Below, in pieces: positions 41,601 through 44,569 of a DNA stretch of 44,569 nucleotides. The stretch covers positions 1-44,569 of the forward strand of contig JAANBB010000343.1 of the NCBI GenBank assembly GCA_014621425.1, read 5' to 3'. Position numbers and translations under genes: made by a program. This DNA is from Cylindrodendrum hubeiense (Eukaryota > Ascomycota > Sordariomycetes > Hypocreales > Nectriaceae). Positions within the stretch are counted from its first letter, which is position 1; each line of letters starts with the position of its first letter. The notes beneath the pieces are model-generated. The model made no database searches. It was not told the DNA's origin and saw nothing but the letters and a program-made list of their open reading frames with translations.

Positions 41601-44569
41601 GCTTCCGCACTGAGAGCTGTCGGTACAGCCGGAAGTAGTACAGGCTCCGGATATACAAGTCTCGGGGGCGGTGCAATCGGCACTGGAGTCGCAGTCGGTG
41701 CCGGAGCCGGCGATGCAGCTTCCGGAGGGGCAAGTTTCGCCAGTCGGGCATTGGCTGTCAGTGGTGCAAGCTGCAGAAGAGCAGGTTCCAGATACGCAAG
41801 TCTCAGGGGGAGAGCACTCAGAGCTGGATTGGCAGCCATTTCCAGAGCCAGCAGCGCAAGTGCCTGACGTACAAGTCTCGCCGGTGGGGCATTGGCTGTC
41901 AATGGTGCAAGCTGTGGAGGAGCAAGTTCCTGAGACGCAGCTCTCGCCGCTTCCACATTGAGAGCTGACGGTGCAGCCTGACGTAGTGCAAGTTCCGGAC
42001 ACGCAGGTCTCGGGGTCGGTACAGTCTGCACTAGAGTCGCAGTCGGTGCCGGATCCAGCAATACACGTTCCAGTTGAACAGGTCTCGCCAGTCGGGCATT
42101 GGCTATCGACAGTACAGGCTGTGGAAGAGCAACTTCCAGAAATGCAGCTCTCGCCGCTTCCACATTGAGAGCTGTCAGTGCAGCCAGAAGGAGTGCAGGT
42201 TCCAGAGACGCAGGTTTCGCCGCTTCCACATCGAGAGCTGTCGGTACAGTCCACCGTGGTGCAAGCTCCGGACACGCAAATCTCCAAGCTGTTGCAATCT
42301 GCACTAGAGACACAATCGGCGCCGGAGCCAGCGGTGCACACTCCGGCGGGGCAGGTCTCGCCAATCGGGCATTGGCTATCGAGAGTGCATGATTGAGAAG
42401 TGCAGGTTCCAGAAAGGCAGCTCTCGTCGGTTCCACATTGAGAGCTTTGAGTACAGCCTGAAATAGTACAGGCTCCAGATACGCAGCTCTCGCCACTTCC
42501 ACATTGAGAACTCTCGGTACAGCCCGAACTGGTGCAAGCTCCAGAGACGCAAGTCTCGGGGGCGGTGCAATCAGCGCTGGAGTCACAGTCAGTGCCGGAG
42601 CCGGCGATGCATGTTCCGGATGAGCAAGTCTCGTCAGTGGGGCATTCGCTGTTAATGGTGCAGGCTGTAGAAGAGCAAGTCCCAGAGATACAACTCTCGC
42701 CAGTTCCACATTGAGAGCTGTCAGTGCAGCCCGAAATAGTGCACGCGCCAGAGACACAAGTCTCGGGGTTAGTGCAGTCAGCGCTGGTTTGGCAGTCATT
42801 TCCAGAGCCAGCAGCACAAGTGCCTGACGTACAGGTCTCTCCTGATGGACATTGGGTATCGGTTGTACAGTCCGTAGATGTACAACCACCGGAAACACAG
42901 CTCTCGCCTGAAGCGCACTGGGTGCTAGTAGTGCAACCTGAGTTAGAGCAGGTTCCAGATATACAGGTGTCGGGGGTGGTGCAATCAGCGCTGGATTGGC
43001 AGCCAGAATCGGAGCCAGCAACACAAGTGCCTAACGTGCAAGACTCTCCTGTTGGACACTCAGGGTCAGTTGTACAATCCGTAGATGTGCAACCACCGGA
43101 TACACAGCTCTCGCCTGAAGCACACTGGGTACTAGTAGTGCAACCAGAGCTAGAGCAAGTACCAGATACACAAGTATCGGGGGCGGTGCAATCGGCGCTG
43201 GATTGGCAGTCAGAATCAGAGCCAGCAACACAGGTGCCCAGCGTGCAAGACTCTCCTGTTGGACACTCAGCGTCATTTGTGCAATCTGTGGCTGTGCAAG
43301 CGTTTGAAACACAACTTTCGTCGGAATCACACTGAGAACTAGCAGTACAGCCAGAGGTAGTACACGCGCCAGAAACACAAGTCTCAGGGGCGGTGCAATC
43401 AGAGCTGGATTGGCAGTCACTTCCAGATCCAGCCGCGCAAGTTCCTGATGTGCATGTCTCGCCGGTAGGGCATTGGCTGCCAATGGTGCAATCTGTAGAC
43501 GTGCAAGCGCCGGATACACAGCTCTCGCCAGAACCGCATTGGGTGCTAGTAGTGCAGCCAGACGTAGTACACGCTCCAGATACACAAGTCTGGCCGTTAG
43601 GGCAGGTATCGCTGGTGGTGCAGCCGGTAGTTGAAATAGGACTACACGTTCCAGAATTGCAAGTCTCGCCAGTAACACATTGAGTGTCATCTGTGCAGTC
43701 CGTAGCTGTGCAGATGGTTGACACACAGCTTTCACCAGAGCCACATTGGCTGCTGGATGTGCAAGGGGAAGTGGTACAGGCTCCAGAGACGCAAGTCTGG
43801 CCGTTGGGGCAGGTATCACTGGTAGTGCAGCCAGTGGTCGAGATAGGTGTACACATTCCGGAAGTGCAGGTCTCGCCAGTAACACATTCGGTGCTATCTG
43901 TGCAGTCTGTGACTGTGCAGACATTTGACACACAGCTCTCACCGGAGCCGCACTGAGTGCTATCAGTACATCCGGAGGAAGTGCAGGCGCCAGACACACA
44001 AGTCTGGCCGTTGGGACAGGTATCGCTGTTGGTACAGCTAGTGGTCGAGACAGGAGTGCAAATTCCGGCACTGCAGGTCTCACCAGTTGCACACTGGGTG
44101 TTATCTGTGCAATCTGTAGATGTACAAGCGTTTGACACGCAGCTCTCGCCAGTACCACATTGACTACTAGACGTGCATGCTGTGCAAACTCCAGCATCAC
44201 AGATTTGTCCATTAGTACAGTCAGAGTTGCCAGAGCACCCAGTTGAAGCAGTGCAAAACCCATCTTGACAAGTCCCAATATTGCAATCAATATCGAAAAA
44301 GCAAGTGCATCTACCGGAGTCGCAGCTGTGCCCCGGCTTACAATCCCCATCAGTAGTGCATGCAGTAGTGGGTGTTGCGCAGACGCCAGATTGGCAGGTC
44401 TGTCCACCAGTACACTGAGAGTCATCGGAGCAGGTAGTACTGGGTGTGGAGCAGACTCCAGATTGGCAGGTCTGCCCATTAGAGCACTGNGAGTCANNGG
44501 NGCANGTCGTGCTAGGTGTTGTGCAGACACCAGACTGACAGGTTTGCCCACCGGTGCACTGAGAGTCAT
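1..44569 (-). CDS. Giant cysteine-rich modular repeat protein, internal fragment (both ends outside window)
   Basis: One uninterrupted frame fills the window (complete codons 44567 to 3, 14,855 residues) without a start or stop. I translated stretches at both ends, both hinges and several core units; all are in the same phase. In-frame Met codons at 43854-43856, 39324-39326 and 2553-2555 are not followed by any in-frame stop. The product is a chain of four-cysteine modules, typically C-x5-C-x5-C-x4-C, separated by linkers of 2 to 11 residues, so about one residue in six is Cys. In the parts I translated I saw no Trp, very few Met and no membrane segment. Cys spacing and the DC-x2-G-x-x-C-x2-G-x-C style recall EB-module or Dickkopf-N-like cysteine-rich repeats, but I cannot assign a family. 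A secreted, disulfide-bonded fibrous or surface role is inference. The N-terminus lies beyond 44569 and the C-terminus beyond 1. Recognising the coding frame is near certain; function is unknown. Confidence 0.93.
2640..4140 (-). other. C-side transition zone with three C-x-C modules
   Basis: In protein order, family B ends and modules become irregular (ICLVGLCVSQLLTC, FCALGACTPRSLTC). Three modules with C-x-C follow: GLCTLGLCTCTDGKCALDP (about 3370-3440), VCALPGVCLCLNGVCTLG (about 3195-3260) and ICLFGLCVCNGGTCIYNG (about 2995-3060). Each is followed by a regular module such as CQSGACV, CQSGTCVV or CTAGTCVP. Next come CQFGTCIPGC and CQFGVCVPGC modules, and a last Leu-Pro linker (LPNLLPLC) near 2650. 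The C-x-C modules closely match those of the N-side hinge and differ from the surrounding repeats. Confidence 0.82.
12880..14250 (-). repeat. Homogenised 300-bp family B block with CEAN modules
   Basis: Markers at 12890, 13190, 13490, 13791 and 14091 are almost exactly 300 bp apart, and the units share long similar DNA stretches. One module has an unusual fourth loop (VCEANTCLP, TCEANICLP) in place of the common TAGV or TSGV, followed by STLQSC or STIQSC. Another reads CTTTADCLAAQTC or CTSSSDCLTTQSC. The uniform period indicates recent tandem duplication of a whole four-module unit. Confidence 0.65.
21030..21420 (-). repeat. Five-module variant unit in family B
   Basis: The distance between successive markers (21410 and 21039) is about 371 bp instead of about 303 bp, which adds one module. 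Four linking modules instead of three are visible between the two markers, at about 21335, 21260, 21190 and 21110. The frame is unchanged. This is a single-module insertion or the remnant of unequal exchange. Confidence 0.7.
21440..23060 (-). repeat. Homogenised family B block lacking the marker arginine
   Basis: Five adjacent units of about 305 bp are nearly the same in DNA. In four of them the marker loses Arg: DVCVVGVCLPP (22028), DVCALGVCLPP (22330), DVCTLGVCLPP (22636) and DVCTIGVCLPP (22940). The neighbour at 21718 keeps it (DVCRLGVCFPP). All five share the PP linker and a VTTC-like start to the next module. The combination suggests a recently amplified sub-family. Confidence 0.7.
24335..24400 (-). 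other. Boundary between core families A and B with elongated linker
   Basis: The normal seven-residue linker between modules is replaced by LPDITDIFPEC, about four residues longer. On the N-terminal side the last family A marker is LKCSAVGVCLP (24480). On the C-terminal side the first family B marker is QVCRIGVCLP (24160). The linker is acidic and contains two Ile-Phe-type hydrophobics. It marks a clean switch between two amplified super-repeat families. Confidence 0.7.
24390..39190 (-). repeat. Core repeat family A: about 49 copies of a ~306-bp (102-aa) four-module unit
   Basis: The marker LKCSAALGVCLP (or SAVGVC, SAIGVC, SALGYC) recurs about every 306 bp from 39165 to 24480; I count about 49 copies, including the divergent edge copies at 38866 and 39165. 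Each unit has four four-Cys modules. In order they are the SAALGVCLP module, a CTGGQTCTAGLCLP module, a module ending CVAGxCVPSILDTC or CLAGICLPSILDTC, and a CAADQTCTAGVCVP module ending TILPTC. Linkers are Leu-Pro plus aliphatic residues. Copies differ by many silent changes, for example Leu-Lys-Cys written CTCAAATGC, CTCAAGTGT or CTGAAGTGC. Divergent copies include 30916, 28133, 37048 and 37653-37952, where the Leu-Lys motif is replaced. Confidence 0.9.
28510..30700 (-). repeat. Locally homogenised block of family A units
   Basis: Seven adjacent units share long stretches of near-identical DNA, clearer than between distant copies. A typical unit contains EVVTTCEDDSTCTGGQTC, CLPPIVKTC, CVAGLCLPAVLDTCPGG and ADQTCTAGVCVPTILPTC. 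The shared motif gcagc(c/g)gagcatttgag recurs at about 29372, 29680 and 29988. This looks like recent amplification or gene conversion inside the array. Confidence 0.65.
39300..39660 (-). other. N-side hinge: C-x-C modules between outer zone and core
   Basis: In protein order the regular repeats stop at EVCEGGTCTPKDTATQC. Then come GLCAFGLCICNNGFCTLVDN, a CPTGQECQFGIC module, and SFCIPGGFCTCIDGLC followed by TIFDKLLGKC. Core modules then begin (DQMCVAETCLP). Two C-x-C motifs (CIC, CTC), each followed by a Gly-containing C-x4-C and a hydrophobic linker (TLVDNL, TIFDKLL), set this segment apart. It is less repetitive and richer in Phe, Leu and Ile than its surroundings. It may be a folded junction or hinge; that role is inference. 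Confidence 0.8.
39868..40085 (-). repeat. 72-bp near-identical tandem repeats
   Basis: Three copies of a 24-residue module with core CTADNQCPSGQTCVSGTC and linker TTSTTS. The shared ggtagtag motif starts at 39921, 39993 and 40065, exactly 72 bp apart. Differences are few and mostly silent. Three ambiguous bases fall in this array, which suggests that near-identical copies were not cleanly resolved in the assembly. Confidence 0.85.
39948..39963. other. Ambiguous bases (N at 39948, 39951, 39963)
   Basis: Three unresolved bases sit inside the 72-bp tandem array. In the coding frame all three are third codon positions: GTN (Val whatever the base), TGN (Cys in all neighbouring copies) and AGN (Ser in neighbours). 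This is what merging of near-identical repeat copies or alleles with silent differences would give. Confidence 0.9.
40865..41330 (-). repeat. 66-bp tandem module array
   Basis: About seven successive modules of 22 residues of the CTDSSECGTSESCVSGTC type with a TASG-like linker. The marker cagctctcgc and its close variants recur every 66 bp (40921, 40987, about 41053, 41119 and onwards). Neighbouring copies differ at only a few positions, including silent third-position changes. A similar shorter run lies near 41,460-41,640. Confidence 0.78.
41690..43450 (-). repeat. Higher-order repeat marked by AGSGTDC linker
   Basis: A module ending in CIAGSGTDC or TSGSGNDC recurs near 41692, 41840, 42043, 42315, 42590, 42795, 42998, 43210 and 43420. 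Spacing is mostly 203-212 bp (three modules) and sometimes about 275 bp (four modules). A typical order is a TINSEC-type module with the long linker, then CDSSADCTAPETCVSGAC, then CTESSQCGSGESCVSGAC. Earlier copies near 41353 and 40746 are more widely spaced. The varying number of modules between markers suggests gain and loss of whole modules. Confidence 0.75.
44255..44345 (-). other. Variant module with C-x-C motif near N-terminal edge
   Basis: Within the regular array the translation changes to GHSCDSGRCTCFFDIDC followed by NIGTCQDGFCTASTGC. It contains CTC, a Phe-Phe pair and a DxDC segment, and its Cys spacing differs from the surrounding C-x5-C-x5-C-x4-C units. It resembles the C-x-C modules at 39,370-39,610 and 2,980-3,440, so it may be another hinge or a ligand-binding module. 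It separates the 72-bp array at the edge from the longer 22-24-residue module zone. Confidence 0.7.
44346..44569 (-). repeat. Tandem 72-bp coding repeats at the window edge
   Basis: Three consecutive modules of 24 residues with core CSDDSQCTGGQTCQSGVC and a Thr/Ser/Pro linker (STPSTT, TTPSTT). The shared gagtca motif starts at 44419, 44491 and 44563, exactly 72 bp apart. The copies are nearly identical at DNA level and the middle one contains five unresolved bases. The array runs off the window, so its copy number is unknown. Confidence 0.85.
44490..44505. other. Ambiguous bases (N at 44490, 44497, 44498, 44501, 44505)
   Basis: Five unresolved bases lie in the middle copy of the edge 72-bp array. 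In frame, 44490 and 44505 are silent third positions (TCN Ser, ACN Thr); the other three affect the two residues that read Asp and Ser in the neighbouring copy. The frame is not interrupted. Confidence 0.9.

Larger units (their letters stand above)
39660..44569 (-). repeat. N-terminal-side zone: short-linker four-Cys modules
   Basis: About 70 modules (estimate) of 22-24 residues. Typical forms are CTDSTQCGSGESCVSNVC, CTTSDTCPNGQTCVSGAC and CTAPETCVSGAC, joined by two to seven small residues such as TSSG, TASG or TPSTT. Spacing inside a module is C-x5-C-x5-C-x4-C. Ser, Thr and Gly dominate between cysteines and acidic residues are common before the third Cys (GES, GET). Modules with an IAGSGTD or TAGSG linker recur through the zone. 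The Ser/Thr-rich linkers could carry O-glycans if the protein is secreted by a eukaryote, but this is inference. The repeats continue past the window edge, so the zone is longer than seen here. Confidence 0.88.

Noticed and set aside
39479..43024. Long minus-strand frame of 1,181 codons, and similar ones such as 31535-33916, 5114-7243 and 33983-35785
   Set aside because: They lie in one alternative phase of the same strand and read as Ala/Pro/Leu/Val-rich text without conserved modules. They are shadows of the cysteine-rich frame, which has exact periodic cysteine modules and no stops.
1..44569. EGF-like repeats
   Set aside because: EGF has six cysteines in about 40 residues with a C-x-C in the middle. 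Here most modules have four cysteines in 20-25 residues and no C-x-C. Only the five or six hinge modules come close.
1..44569. Insect-type antifreeze repeats or Giardia-type variant surface protein
   Set aside because: The 12-residue T-x-T antifreeze repeat is absent. C-x2-C pairs occur mainly in the C-terminal zone, and the typical surface-protein anchor and other motifs are not visible in the window.
1..44569. Pseudogene or low-complexity assembly artefact
   Set aside because: No stops or frameshifts occur in 14,855 codons, silent differences accumulate between copies, and module order is varied, which a simple assembly loop would not produce. Copy number in the most uniform arrays could still be wrong.

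Overview
The whole 44.6-kb window is the interior of one gene. On the minus strand, the frame whose plus-strand triplets begin at multiples of 3 (codons covering 44567 down to 3) is open from edge to edge: 14,855 consecutive codons, with no start and no stop inside the window. The product is a cysteine-rich repeat protein of at least about 1.5 MDa (estimated at 100-105 Da per residue). It is built from small four-cysteine modules, roughly 600 by extrapolation. I see no second gene, RNA gene, intron, promoter, terminator or mobile element.

Layout in protein order (high to low coordinate). (1) 44569-39660: N-terminal-side zone of 22-24-residue modules with short Ser/Thr/Gly linkers, for example CSDDSQCTGGQTCQSGVC. 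(2) 39660-39300: a hinge with two unusual C-x-C modules. (3) 39190-24390: about 49 copies of a four-module super-repeat of about 306 bp, marked by LKCSAALGVCLP. (4) 24400-24335: a boundary with an elongated linker. (5) 24340-4140: about 67 copies of a related super-repeat of about 303 bp, marked by VCRLGVCLP. (6) 4140-2640: a second transition zone holding three more C-x-C modules. (7) 2640-1: C-terminal-side zone of about 20-residue modules with two-residue linkers, which runs off the window. The architecture is roughly mirror-like: short-linker modules outside, C-x-C hinges next, and a 35-kb long-linker core in the middle.

The organism cannot be fixed from the sequence. The gene uses the standard code, has moderate GC (mid-50s by eye), mixed synonymous codons and no visible introns. 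The eight ambiguous bases point to a draft assembly. Ser/Thr-rich modules of the CxGGQTCQSGVC type remind me of cysteine-rich proteins in filamentous ascomycetes, so I lean weakly towards a fungus. Giant genes of predatory or symbiotic bacteria (Omnitrophota, Myxococcota) remain possible, though most Myxococcota would be richer in GC. So many regularly spaced cysteines imply a secreted or surface-exposed, disulfide-bonded rod. Signal peptide, anchor and any catalytic or binding domain would lie outside the window. Its function is unknown.
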